This document shows positions 18,141 to 27,562 of a stretch of 64,000 nucleotides of DNA, piece by piece. Position 1 is the first letter of the stretch, and each line of letters begins with the position of its first letter. The notes under the pieces are model-generated. The model searched no databases. It was not told the DNA's origin and saw only the letters and a program-made list of their open reading frames with translations. The DNA is from Salmonirosea aquatica (GTDB lineage Bacteria > Bacteroidota > Bacteroidia > Cytophagales > Spirosomataceae): the NCBI RefSeq assembly GCF_009296315.1, contig NZ_WHLY01000002.1, forward strand, positions 372,001 to 436,000, in the 5' to 3' direction. Position numbers and translations under genes: made by a program.

Positions 18141-21019
18141 ATGACAACGCCCTTGCTTATGTATGCCATCCGACTGCTATTTCCTTTCCTGCTTACTGCA
18201 CTCGTCTTGTCAAAACCCGACAACGCGCCCTTTGCTGCTTTGCCCATTACCGATACTCTGAAAGTCGACCGAGACTATGCCCTTGAAGCTTTTATGGTCG
18301 GCTTTTTTGCGCCCGACGGCTCCCGTAACCCTACCCTGCGGGCCAATAAAGGCGATCGCGTGCGGATCACGATTACGAACGGCGAACTGATGACGCACGA
18401 CATTTCGCTGGAAAAGCTGGGCATCAAAAGCAAAGTGATCCTGGAAAAAGGCTCCAAAGCGAGTGTCATTTTTACGGCCCAGCAGAGTGATACGTATTTC
18501 TGCTCTATTCCCGGGCACCGCGCCGCGGGCATGGTGGGTGGTTTCGAGGTGGTGGAAGGGGCGCTTGGCAGTGCCGTCGCCCAGGGACAGACCCCAATGC
18601 GGAACGGCCAACCGCTCAACCTTGATTTTGAAACAGGTACCCTAAAGGATTGGATCGCCACGGGCGATGCTTTTTCTCAGCCCGTTTTTTCGAATGACCC
18701 ATCGCCGGTGCACGATAAGGAAATGAAAATCGGTTTTGAGGGAAAGCACTTCCTCAGCAGCGGGGGTACCTTGAACTATAAACAAACCGGTACCATGACT
18801 TCCGTGCCGTTTACCGTAACCCAGCCGTTTGCCGCTTTCAAAGTTTCCGGTGGGGCGCTGGTCGATACGCGGGTGGAACTGGTAGAGGCCGCTACGAAAA
18901 ATGTTATTTTTCATATCACGGGCAATGGCAAGCCTACCTTACTTCCCGTGGTGGTGGATTTGAAACCCTACCTCAACAAGGAGATTTTCATTCGCATCGT
19001 CGACAACGAAACCGGGATTTCCCAGATTCCCTATATCAAAGACGACATTTGGGCGCATATCAATTTCGACGATTTCCGCTTCTACCCTACCCGCCCAAAT
19101 TTCCCCAATGAACTCAAACCCGGCGACATCATCGTACTGCCCCCGCTTGACCCCGTGCTGAATGCGGGCCTGTCGGGTCCGGAGGCCGCTAAGGCCATGA
19201 CCCTGCCGCCAGGGTTTAAGATCACCCTGGCCGCTTCGGAACCCGATATCGTGCGCCCGATTGCCTTTACACTCGATGCCCGGGGCCGGTTGTGGGTGGT
19301 AGAAGCCCACACCTACCCCGTACCCGCGCCCGAAGGACAGGGGAAAGACCGTATTCTGATTTTTGAAGATACCGACGGCGATGGTACCCTGGACAAACGC
19401 AAAATATTCACCGAAGGTCTCAATCTGGTCAGTGGGATCGAGGTAGGCATGGGTGGTGTGTGGCTGGGTGCAGCCCCCAATTTGCTTTTCATTCCGGCTG
19501 ATTTTAACAATGACAAACCCACCGGACCGCCGCAGGTACTGCTCGACGGCTGGGGTACCCACGATACCCACGAGGTTCTCAACAGCTTCCGCTGGGGACC
19601 CGATGGCTGGCTGTATGGTACCCACGGCGTGTTCACACACTCCAACGTAGGCAAGCCAGGGGCACCCGACGACCAGCGTATCAAACTGAACGGCGGTATC
19701 TGGCGGTACCACCCGACCAAACACATTTTTGAGCTTTTCTCCGAAGGTACCAGCAATCCCTGGGGCTTGATTTCAACGATTATGGCCATGCGTTCGTCAC
19801 GGTCTGTGTGATTCCCCACATGTACCACGTCATTCAGGGCGCCCACTTCCAGCGGCAGGCGGGTAAACATTTTAATCCCTACATCTACGACGACATCAAG
19901 ACGATTGCCGACCATGTGCACTGGGTGGGCGAGCGCGGCCCCCACGCCGGGAATTTCCGGTCGGCGTCGGCGGGTGGCGGACACGCCCACGCCGGGGCGA
20001 TGATTTACCTCGGTGGCACTGGCTGGCCGAAAGAGTACCGCAACGAGATTTTCATGAACAACATCAACGGCGCGCGCATGGACGTCGACCATTTCGAGCG
20101 GGCGGGCTCGGGCTACCAGGCTACCCACCGGCCCGACTTCATCGTGATGAATGATTCGTGGTCCCAATGGCTCAATTTCAAGTACGACCCCAGCGGCTCT
20201 GTGTACGCCATCGACTGGTACGACAAGAACCAGTGCCACAGTCCCAATCCCGACGTACACGACAAAACGATGGGGCGGATTTTCAAAATCACCCATGAAA
20301 ATGACCAATGGGTACAGGTTGACCTGAGCAAAGCTTCGGACATGGAGCTAGTCAACTACCAGCTTCACGTCAACGACTGGTACGTGCGGCAGGCCCGGCA
20401 ACTTTTGCAGGAGCGTGGTCCCAATAAGAAGGTACACAAAGCATTAAAAGACATTCTGGCCAAGAATCCTGACGTAACCCGGAAGTTGCGTGCCCTGTGG
20501 GCACTGCACGTCACGCAGGGATTGACCGACAAAGAGTTGACGGATTTGCTGGGTCATGAAAGCGAGTATGTCCGCAGTTGGGCCGTTCAACTTCTGACGG
20601 AAGATCAAAAAGTTTCGCCCGAAATCCTGAAGCGTTTTGCCGCGCTGGCGCAATCCGACAACTCGGCACTGGTGCGGCTGTACCTAAGTTCGGCCATGCT
20701 GCGACTGGAACCCACCCAACGCTGGGAGGTGGTGGAGGCTCTCGCCCAAAAAGTACAGGACAAAGACGATCATAACCTACCCCTCATGGTGTGGTACGCC
20801 GCCGAGCCGCTGGCCGCCGTCGATACCAAGCGCGCCATTCAACTGGCCGAGAAATCCAAGCTTCCCAAAATCCTGGATTACACCATTCAACGCGTAGCCG
20901 CCATTGGGACGGAGGACGCGAAAAAAGCCCTAAAAGAACTGAACGAGCGCTTGGGCAAGGCAGACACCCACGAACACCACGAGCAGCAGATGCTGATTGG
21001 GAAGTTGCTGGAAGAGTAA
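18141..21019 (+). pseudogene. exported cupredoxin-dehydrogenase-HEAT repeat protein, interrupted by a one-base frameshift near 19765
   Basis: With one base restored this is a 959-residue secreted protein. A signal peptide (residues 1-24) is followed by a cupredoxin domain with all four type-1 copper ligands (His86, Cys121, His126, Met131 in CSIPGHRAAGM), then a beta-sandwich-like segment, then a beta-propeller of the membrane-bound-dehydrogenase/sorbosone-dehydrogenase type (FEDTDGDGTLD, GPDGWLYGTHG), then a helical HEAT-like C-terminus. The frame breaks after NPWG at 19764. Adding one G to the GGGG run at 19762-19765 joins it to the downstream frame open from 19769 to 21019 (DFNDYGHAF). No CxxCH haem motif is visible. 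The break may be a sequencing error. Confidence 0.8.
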
Positions 21020-21040
21020 TATTCCTACTTAAATGGTTCA

Positions 21041-21082
21041 AACCCCGGGATTGGTTGCACCAGTGTAATCTACCCCGGGGTT
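21041..21082 (+). terminator. terminator after the cupredoxin-dehydrogenase gene
   Basis: Arms AACCCCGGG (21041-21049) and CCCGGGGTT (21074-21082) pair perfectly. An inner TTGGT/ACCA can extend the stem, and a T-rich stretch TTATATTTTATT follows. Confidence 0.7.
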
Positions 21083-21251
21083 TTATATTTTATTGATTCT
21101 TAAACAACTGTTTTCCAAAGCAATGCCTGCTATTTTCAGTTTTTTACACATATATCTTTTTCAAAACATCGACCTAAATGTTTCCTTATTTTGGGAATAT
21201 TACGACAAAGCCATAGTCAAATTTTTCTTTACAATTTAAACCCTTACAACT

Positions 21252-21560
21252 ATGGCTCTTGAATTTCAAACAGTCCGAATCAATTTCCCTTCGAGAAGGG
21301 ATGCTGAACAGTCCATCAATCAAACCACCAACTTCTCCCGTAACATCCGGACGGTCGGTGCGGCCATCAATGGCTTCGATGTCAGATTCACCAATGGTGA
21401 CCATCACCTACTACGGGAAAAGGTCGATATCAGTCCCATCGCTGTGAATGGCCGAACCGCTACCTTTAGTGTAAATATGTTACTGCGGGATTCCAGCGGC
21501 AACATTGACGACCCCTATTCGGGCTTCGTGGATGTAATGCTCATTGCGGATACGATTTAG
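21252..21560 (+). CDS. small beta-rich protein of unknown function
   Basis: A 102-residue acidic protein without signal peptide or membrane segment that I do not recognise. It has alternating hydrophobic strands and two distinctive patches, NGFDVRFTNGDHHLLREKVDI in the middle and RDSSGNIDDPYSGFVDVMLIAD at the C-terminus (each shown here in part of a longer strand). The second looks like a ligand- or metal-binding turn: Asp-rich, then Tyr-Ser-Gly. It is flanked by a strong terminator on each side, so it is a separate monocistronic unit with its own 170-bp AT-rich leader. Base usage resembles the neighbours. Confidence 0.7.
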   Translation: MALEFQTVRINFPSRRDAEQSINQTTNFSRNIRTVGAAINGFDVRFTNGDHHLLREKVDISPIAVNGRTATFSVNMLLRDSSGNIDDPYSGFVDVMLIADTI

Positions 21561-21567
21561 GACGGCT

Positions 21568-21603
21568 AGGAGTAGGGCGGGGGCACTTGCCCTACTCCTT
21601 TGA
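21568..21603 (+). terminator. terminator of the 102-residue protein gene
   Basis: A perfect 11-bp stem AGGAGTAGGGC (21568-21578) and GCCCTACTCCT (21589-21599) with a 10-nt loop, then TTTG. It starts 8 bp after the stop codon. Confidence 0.8.
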
Positions 21604-21701
21604 AACAAGTTTATTTCTCACCCGTGCCTAGAAGTTCCTTTACTACCCATAATCAGGCCTAAAATGAGTATTTTCGGGATTCCAATCCGAACTGCTTCCC
21701 G

Positions 21702-22598
21702 ATGCTCGACTTCCGCCTGCTTGTCTTTTACACCGTTGCCAAAAAACTGAGTTTTACCAAAGCTGCCGCCGAACTTTTCATTACACAGCCCGCCGTTTCG
21801 CGTCACATCCAGGAATTGGAGCAGCAGGTAGGTATGGCGCTGTTTGAGCGCTCGGGCAAGCAGATCAGCCTCACACCCGCCGGAGAGGTAGCCCTGCGCC
21901 ACGCCGAAATCATCCAGGCCAACTACCGCCAGCTCGAATACGACCTGAACGCGCTCAAAGGAAAACGCGCAGGCGGCCTCCATATCGGGGCCAGTTCTAC
22001 CGTAGCCCAGTATGTACTTCCTCCGGTGCTGGCCCACTTTCACGAAAAATACGCCGACGTGGCGATTTCGCTCATCAGTGGCAATACCGAACATATCGAA
22101 CAGGCCCTGCTCAACAAAGACATCGAGGTAGGTATCGTGGAAGGACGGACGCATCTGCACGAACTACATTACGAGCCTTTCCTGGAAGACGAGATTGTCC
22201 TGATTGCCAAGGTCGATCATCCGCTGGCCCAGCGCGACGAGGTTACGCTCGAGGAGTTAAAGACCTACCCCATGGTCCTGCGCGAACGAGGCTCGGGTAC
22301 CCTGGAAGTGATCGAGTACGCGCTGAAAGAACAGGGAATCAAGCTGGCCGACCTGAACGTAGCGATGTACCTAGGCAGCACCGAAAGCATCAAATCTTAC
22401 CTTTTTCATTCCAATGGTCTGGCTTTCATTTCGGTGTATGCCGTGGAGAATGAACTTCGCAGCGGTACGATCCGGATCATCGACGTCAAAGACCTGACCA
22501 TTTCCCGCTTTCTCTATACCATTCAACGACAGGGCGACACCGAACCCCTGGCCGACTCGTTTCTGCGCTTCGCCCGTCGATACTATAACCAAAGCTAA
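21702..22598 (+). CDS. LysR-family transcriptional regulator
   Basis: A 298-residue LTTR. The N-terminal winged helix-turn-helix is clear (LSFTKAAAELFITQPAVSRHIQELE, residues 17-41, shown in part), followed by a CysB/CbbR-like periplasmic-binding fold for a small effector. It lies 127 bp upstream of the ferredoxin reductase gene on the same strand, with a perfect T-N11-A palindrome next to that gene's promoter. Control of the reductase/ferredoxin pair is therefore likely, in addition to autoregulation (inference). Confidence 0.9.
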   Translation: MLDFRLLVFYTVAKKLSFTKAAAELFITQPAVSRHIQELEQQVGMALFERSGKQISLTPAGEVALRHAEIIQANYRQLEYDLNALKGKRAGGLHIGASSTVAQYVLPPVLAHFHEKYADVAISLISGNTEHIEQALLNKDIEVGIVEGRTHLHELHYEPFLEDEIVLIAKVDHPLAQRDEVTLEELKTYPMVLRERGSGTLEVIEYALKEQGIKLADLNVAMYLGSTESIKSYLFHSNGLAFISVYAVENELRSGTIRIIDVKDLTISRFLYTIQRQGDTEPLADSFLRFARRYYNQS

Positions 22599-22604
22599 TG
22601 ATCC

Positions 22605-22619
22605 ATAACCAATGGTTAT
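22605..22619 (+). promoter_or_regulatory. candidate LysR-type operator (T-N11-A palindrome)
   Basis: ATAACCAATGGTTAT is a perfect inverted repeat around a central A and fits the LysR T-N11-A rule. It ends exactly where the -33 TTG of the ferredoxin reductase promoter begins, as expected for an activator site. The regulator gene is directly upstream. Confidence 0.5.
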
Positions 22620-22650
22620 TGGTCTGAGACTTTTTCTCTATCTACCTTTG
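22619..22650 (+). promoter_or_regulatory. promoter of the ferredoxin reductase/ferredoxin operon
   Basis: The -33 TTG (22619-22621) and the -7 TACCTTTG (22643-22650) are 21 nt apart, a good match to the Bacteroidota sigma-ABfr consensus. The predicted transcript starts near 22657, about 69 nt before the ATG. A CTAATAG/CTATTAG inverted repeat (22663-22690) lies in the leader. Confidence 0.65.
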
Positions 22651-22725
22651 AGACTCAAATAGCTAATAGTCACCAAATAACAGCTATTAGCATAAAAATG
22701 ACTCAATTCAACATAAATAAAAGTT

Positions 22726-23730
22726 ATGATCACCACTGATCTTTGCATCATCGGCGCCGGGCCGGTCGGTCTGTTCGCCGTATTTGAAGCCGGACTACTC
22801 AAGATGCGCTGCCACCTCATCGATGCTCTGCCGCAGGTAGGCGGACAGCTTTCGGAAATATATCCCCAAAAACCCATTTACGACATTCCAGGGTACCCCG
22901 AAGTAAAAGCCCAGGAACTCGTGGATAATCTGATGAAACAGATTGAAGCCTTCAAGCCTACCTTCAGCCTGGGCGAGCGGGTGGAGCTGCTGGACAAACA
23001 GCCGGATGGCTCGTTCATCGTTGGTACCAACGAGGGTACCCTGGTACACTGCCAGGTGGTGGTGATTGCGGGAGGACTCGGCTGCTTCGAACCCCGCAAA
23101 CCCGAGATCGCCAACCTGGAACAATTTGAAGGAAAAGGCGTGGGGTACATGGTAAAAAATCCCGAACTGCTGCGCGACCGGCGGGTGGTACTGGCGGGCG
23201 GCGGTGACTCCGCCCTGGATTGGACCCTCTATCTGGCCAATATAGCCAAAGAGGTGACCCTGGTACACCGCAGCGATTCGTTCCGGGGTGCACCCGACTC
23301 GGCCGAGAAAGTGTTCGATCTGGCCAGTCAGGGAAAAATAAACCTGATTCTGAATTCCAACATTAGTACCATCAGTGGCAACGGGGTACTCAAAGAAGTA
23401 ACGGTAGTCAATAAAGATAAGAGTCAGCATACCTTCGCGGCCGACAACCTCATTGCTCTCTTCGGACTTACTCCCAAGCTAGGCCCCATCGCCGACTGGA
23501 AACTGGCGATAGAAAAATCGGCCATTCGGGTCGATACCGTGGATTATAGCACCAACGTGGAGCGCATCTACGCCATCGGCGACATTAACACCTACCCCGG
23601 CAAGCTCAAACTCATTCTGTGCGGCTTCCACGAAGCGGCCCTCATGTGTCAGAGTGCTTTCAAGTACGTGTTTCCCAGCCAGAAACTGAGTTTCAAATAC
23701 ACAACCGTCAACGGGGTACCTACCTTTTAG
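22726..23730 (+). CDS. ferredoxin--NADP+ reductase, thioredoxin reductase-like type
   Basis: FAD enzyme passing electrons between NADPH and ferredoxin. The 334-residue protein has the two Rossmann motifs (GAGPVGLFAVFEAG at 9-22 and AGGGDSALDW near 163), but no CxxC redox disulfide, which separates it from thioredoxin reductase. The C-terminal FAD motif YAIGDINTYPGKLKL is present. It is followed after one base by a 2Fe-2S ferredoxin gene, its probable partner. Confidence 0.92.
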   Translation: MITTDLCIIGAGPVGLFAVFEAGLLKMRCHLIDALPQVGGQLSEIYPQKPIYDIPGYPEVKAQELVDNLMKQIEAFKPTFSLGERVELLDKQPDGSFIVGTNEGTLVHCQVVVIAGGLGCFEPRKPEIANLEQFEGKGVGYMVKNPELLRDRRVVLAGGGDSALDWTLYLANIAKEVTLVHRSDSFRGAPDSAEKVFDLASQGKINLILNSNISTISGNGVLKEVTVVNKDKSQHTFAADNLIALFGLTPKLGPIADWKLAIEKSAIRVDTVDYSTNVERIYAIGDINTYPGKLKLILCGFHEAALMCQSAFKYVFPSQKLSFKYTTVNGVPTF

Positions 23731-23731
23731 C

Positions 23732-24055
23732 ATGATCAATTTCGTAGTAGAAGACCGCGACGGCTCCCAAAAAACCGTGGAGGTACCCGAGGGCATCGGA
23801 CTCAATCTGATGGAGGTATTGAAAGCATCTGAATACGATATCCTCGCCACCTGTGGCGGCATGGCCTTGTGCGCCACGTGCCATGTACGGGTGCTGGAAG
23901 GCCATGACCAGCTGCCTCCCGTGAGCGATGCCGAACTCGACATACTGGACACCCTACCCACCGCCCACGACGACAGTCGGCTGGCCTGCCAGTTGCGGGT
24001 GGATGAATGTCTGGAGGGTACCTTGTTCAGAATTGCCAGCGAGGCGAATAGCTGA
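23732..24055 (+). CDS. 2Fe-2S ferredoxin, adrenodoxin-like
   Basis: A 107-residue soluble electron carrier. Cluster ligands follow the adrenodoxin-type pattern C41-x5-C47-x2-C50-x35-C86 (in TCGGMALCATC and LACQLRV). The start codon begins one base after the stop of the ferredoxin reductase, so the two are co-translated and should form a redox pair. The electron acceptor is not encoded nearby. Confidence 0.9.
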   Translation: MINFVVEDRDGSQKTVEVPEGIGLNLMEVLKASEYDILATCGGMALCATCHVRVLEGHDQLPPVSDAELDILDTLPTAHDDSRLACQLRVDECLEGTLFRIASEANS

Positions 24056-24217
24056 GCGATAGAGGCCGGTAGTATGTTTTGTCGGTTGATTTGATGGATT
24101 CAGGGAATACCAAAGGTTCACCATTATGTCCTGCGGACCAACGGGTAGAAAAAAACTTCCTCTTCTTCCAACCTTTTGCCACACTACGGCGTCCAGTACT
24201 CAAATCATTTATCAGCC

Positions 24218-25000
24218 ATGAAAAATACATCTTCCAATTCTCTTCCCGCAGGGGGTACATTGCTCCTGCTTGCTTTTTTGACTACCGCCTTTGCGGCCTG
24301 CCGTACCGCCGAAATTCCGGTCACGGATACACTTACAAACGAAGCGACTTCCTACCCAGTCAAAGGAAGGCAGGGTTTTCAGATCGGCCAGGTACTTTCA
24401 TTTGGGGAGTATCGCACCAGTAAGGTACAGCGCGGCTGGACCAAAAGCTACGCAATTCCTTTTGTAGTAAAATTCAGCGGTGCCCGCGAGAAGCTTGCTT
24501 TTCAACAGTATGGGCCAGGTGGTCGGGTAGCCGACGTAGCCCTTGTCAGCCGGTTTCGCGAAACGGAATTTGCTCCGCTCAAAGAATATTTCTCCCTATC
24601 GGTAAAAAACAAAAACTACTTCGCCGGGGGAATCGAACTCAGTGGCTCGAAGGAAAGCTGGGAATTTATCGTGCACAATGTCGATGGCGGCGGAAATTCC
24701 TTTAAGAATAATACGGTAGGGTACGTACGCAGTAAAGTGGATCAGCTACAAATTGATATTGTCGGAATCCGCGAATTGGAAGGTGCTTCGCCCTTGCTAA
24801 CGATGATGGACGTCTACGGTTATGAATTCCGAATGGATGGAAAAACCATCGGGGCAGTATCGACCGTTAATAACGGGAAAGTCTGGCTGAAAAATACCCT
24901 ACATCCCGAATTAAAGCTGGTACTGGCAAGTGTTTCATCAGGACTGATGCTTCGGAATTCGGTGCGAGAGGAAGCCGAGCAACTTAGTATGAACCGCTAG
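24218..25000 (+). CDS. predicted lipoprotein of unknown function
   Basis: A 260-residue envelope protein. The ATG at 24218 gives a lipoprotein signal peptide with hydrophobic residues 15-27 and a lipobox ending TTAFAAC (Cys29). The mature part is beta-rich and shows no domain I recognise; segments such as VKGRQGFQIGQVLSFGEYRT and a repeated 'YGYEFRMDGKTIGAV' type pattern suggest a lipocalin-like or barrel fold, but this is a guess. It lies 160 bp after the ferredoxin gene and ends at a bidirectional hairpin. Confidence 0.75.
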   Translation: MKNTSSNSLPAGGTLLLLAFLTTAFAACRTAEIPVTDTLTNEATSYPVKGRQGFQIGQVLSFGEYRTSKVQRGWTKSYAIPFVVKFSGAREKLAFQQYGPGGRVADVALVSRFRETEFAPLKEYFSLSVKNKNYFAGGIELSGSKESWEFIVHNVDGGGNSFKNNTVGYVRSKVDQLQIDIVGIRELEGASPLLTMMDVYGYEFRMDGKTIGAVSTVNNGKVWLKNTLHPELKLVLASVSSGLMLRNSVREEAEQLSMNR

Positions 25001-25025
25001 AAACGATGGTTCGGGTTTCAGGATT

Positions 25026-25074
25026 CAATATTTTGAGTACATACCACAGGTACCCCTAAGTACTCAAAATATTG
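25026..25074. terminator. bidirectional hairpin terminator
   Basis: A perfect 15-bp inverted repeat, CAATATTTTGAGTAC (25026-25040) and GTACTCAAAATATTG (25060-25074), lies between a plus-strand lipoprotein gene and a minus-strand ABC transporter gene. The AT-rich base of the stem provides T-rich tails both ways. The loop contains one GGTACC. Confidence 0.75.
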
Positions 25075-25088
25075 AGTTCGGCACTATC

Positions 25089-26948
25089 TCAAACCATCTC
25101 CTTATACTGCATCCGGTAGAGGTTGGCGTAGAAACCGTTCCGTTCCAGCAGTTCCTCGTGGGTACCCTGCTCCTTGATTTCACCCTTGTCGAGCACGATG
25201 ATCTTGTCGGCTTTCTGAATGGTCGACAGGCGGTGCGCAATGACGATGGCCGTGCGGCCCTGCATGAGGGTTTCGATGGCGTGTTGAATAAGTTCTTCGG
25301 TTTCGCTGTCCACCGATGAGGTAGCTTCATCCAAGACCGTGATTTTCGGGTCGTGCACCATGGCCCGCACAAACGAAATCAACTGCCGCTGTCCTACCGA
25401 CAGGGTGCTTCCCCGCTCCATCACATTGTACTGATAGCCACCAGGCAAGCGCTCGATGAATTCATGTACCCCCACCAGCTTGGCAGCCTCCACGATCTGA
25501 TCGTGTGTAATGGCAGGATTTCCCAAAGTGATGTTATTTTCAATGGTATCCGAAAACAGAAACACATCCTGCAACACGACCCCGATGTGGCGGCGCAGGG
25601 CGGTCAGTTCGTACTCATGGATATCCACATTATCGATGAGGATTTCTCCTTTGTTGATGTCATAAAAACGGCTCAACAGATTGATCACCGACGATTTTCC
25701 CGCTCCAGTGGCACCCACGAAAGCAATGGTCTCGCCCTCGTTCATGTGGAAATTAATGTCTTTCAGTACATATTCATCCTCATTGTAGGCAAACCACACG
25801 TTCTTGAACTCCACCTTGCCCCGTACGGTTTGGGGTTCATAGGTACCGTTGTTTTCGGTATAGTCGTTGCTATCAAGCAATTTCAGAATTCGGTCGGTAC
25901 TCACGATACCCATCTGAAGCGTATTGAAGCGATCAGCCAACTGGCGGATGGGACGGAAAAACAACCCAATGAACATCACGAAGGCAGTCACGGTACCAAA
26001 GGTCACGTCCTGCGCCAGAATTTGCTTGGAACCATACCATACCACCAGTCCCGTACCCGCCGCCGCAATGACATCGGCTACGGGGAAGTAGATGGAATAG
26101 TAGAGGATCGAACGGATATTGGAGTCGCGGTGCTCCTTATTGATTTTTTCAAATTTCTCATACTCAGTTTCCTCGCTCCCAAAAATCTGCACGATATTCA
26201 TACCCGTAATGTGCTCCTGCACAAAGGAGTTAAGATTCGATACGGCAGCCCGTACTTCGTTGAAGGCATCCTTGATTTTTTCCTTGAACACGTAGGTACT
26301 GAACAACATCAGCGGAATCATGGACAGGCTGATGAGCGAGAGTTTCCAGTCGGTGTAGAACATGACCGCAATGATAAGTACTAATTGCAGGATATCACCC
26401 GCGATGGCGGCCATACCGTCGCTGAATACATTGGAAAGCGTCTCTACATCGGAAATGGTACGGGTCACAAGGCGGCCAATGGGGGTCTGGTCGAAAAACC
26501 GCAGCCGCAGATTAATGATCTTTTCGTAAAGCGTTATACGGATATCGCGAATGATGTACTGCCCGAGCCACCCCGACAGGTAGGTATTGACAAACGAAAC
26601 CAAACCCTGCACAATAAGTACCCCGATCATGATCGCCATCATCAGGGCCAGTTCGTTGTAGTCGCCAATCGCAATAGGTCCATCGATGGTATATTTGATC
26701 ATCAACGGCAGCACGGGTGCCAGCACCGAGCTCACCAGAATAATGGCTATCAGGCCGAAGAATTGTTTTTTGTAGGGTCCTACGAAGGTATAAAGGCGTC
26801 GGAGCGTAGGAAGATCAAATATCTGGCCGCTTTTGGTTTCCTGATTCACGGGGTTCTGAGAGTATCGGTTTGGGTAGCTAACATTAGAAAGCGGTAGAAA
26901 GTTGGCTTTTGCAGGTATATATTCGCCGCAAAGACCCCAGGACGCCAC
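25089..26948 (-). CDS. ABC exporter, fused membrane and ATPase domains (MsbA/LmrA type)
   Basis: A 619-residue half-transporter expected to work as a homodimer in the inner membrane, exporting lipid or drug-like substrates. The first ~350 residues hold six hydrophobic helices. The ATPase half has Walker A GATGAGKSS, signature LSVGQRQ, Walker B ITVLDEATSS and the His loop IAHRLST. The N-terminal 35 residues before QIFDLPTLRRLY are unconserved and their start is uncertain; no better ATG exists in frame. A candidate -7 box lies 37 bp upstream. Confidence 0.88.
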   Translation of the reverse strand: MASWGLCGEYIPAKANFLPLSNVSYPNRYSQNPVNQETKSGQIFDLPTLRRLYTFVGPYKKQFFGLIAIILVSSVLAPVLPLMIKYTIDGPIAIGDYNELALMMAIMIGVLIVQGLVSFVNTYLSGWLGQYIIRDIRITLYEKIINLRLRFFDQTPIGRLVTRTISDVETLSNVFSDGMAAIAGDILQLVLIIAVMFYTDWKLSLISLSMIPLMLFSTYVFKEKIKDAFNEVRAAVSNLNSFVQEHITGMNIVQIFGSEETEYEKFEKINKEHRDSNIRSILYYSIYFPVADVIAAAGTGLVVWYGSKQILAQDVTFGTVTAFVMFIGLFFRPIRQLADRFNTLQMGIVSTDRILKLLDSNDYTENNGTYEPQTVRGKVEFKNVWFAYNEDEYVLKDINFHMNEGETIAFVGATGAGKSSVINLLSRFYDINKGEILIDNVDIHEYELTALRRHIGVVLQDVFLFSDTIENNITLGNPAITHDQIVEAAKLVGVHEFIERLPGGYQYNVMERGSTLSVGQRQLISFVRAMVHDPKITVLDEATSSVDSETEELIQHAIETLMQGRTAIVIAHRLSTIQKADKIIVLDKGEIKEQGTHEELLERNGFYANLYRMQYKEMV

Positions 26949-26984
26949 ATGACAAATTCTTAGCGCCCTTACGCCTTAGGTGTT

Positions 26985-26992
26985 CAAATTTA
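26985..26992 (-). promoter_or_regulatory. possible -7 box (TAAATTTG) of the ABC exporter gene
   Basis: TAAATTTG on the minus strand matches TAnnTTTG and lies 37 bp upstream of the assigned start, in the divergent spacer with the DUF4126 gene. No -33 TTG is seen at proper spacing. Confidence 0.3.
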
Positions 26993-26998
26993 TAAAAA

Positions 26999-27562
26999 AT
27001 GGAATTATTCCTCAGCATTGCTCTGGGCATCGGCCTCAGTGCCAGCACCGGATTTCGTATATTTATCCCGGCGTTACTGGCCAACATCGCCTGCCTGTAT
27101 GGTTGGATCACGCCCTCCGAAAACTTCGCCTGGTTGGCTACCTGGCCAGCTTTTTTTGCGCTGCTAAGCGCTACGGTGGTTGAAATTGGCGCGTACTACA
27201 TCCCGTTTGTGGACAATTTGCTCGATACCATTGCCGCCCCCCTTTCGGTGGTGGCAGGTACCTTGCTCACCACCTCGTTTGTGGAAATTGACGATCCCGT
27301 GCTCAGATGGGGACTGGGCCTTATCGTGGGCGGAGGTACCGCCGGACTGGTGCAGGCAGGTACCAGTCTGCTGCGGCTGGGTTCTTCGAAATTCACCGCG
27401 GGGCTAGGCAATCCGGTCGTGTCAACGGCCGAGAATGTGGCTTCCTTTGGATTTTCGGCGCTGGCTATTTTCTTACCGATTGTGGCTTTGGTGGCCGTTT
27501 TGGGGTTATTGTGGTGGCTGTTTGGACGGATCAGGCGATTTCGCAGGAGAAAGGCGGTTTAA
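26999..27562 (+). CDS. DUF4126 family membrane protein
   Basis: A 187-residue membrane protein with four to five hydrophobic helices and the family pattern SASTGFRIFIPALLANIA near the N-terminus, VVEIGAYYIPFVDNLLDTIAAP in the middle and GNPVVSTAENVAS near residue 140 (parts shown). The C-terminal tail is strongly basic (RIRRFRRRK), so it is probably cytoplasmic. Function unknown. It is divergent from the ABC exporter and converges with a short secreted-protein gene, touching its stop codon. Confidence 0.85.
   Translation: MELFLSIALGIGLSASTGFRIFIPALLANIACLYGWITPSENFAWLATWPAFFALLSATVVEIGAYYIPFVDNLLDTIAAPLSVVAGTLLTTSFVEIDDPVLRWGLGLIVGGGTAGLVQAGTSLLRLGSSKFTAGLGNPVVSTAENVASFGFSALAIFLPIVALVAVLGLLWWLFGRIRRFRRRKAV

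Noticed and set aside
18141-21019. PVC-type haem-binding dehydrogenase
   Set aside because: No CxxCH motif was found in either frame.
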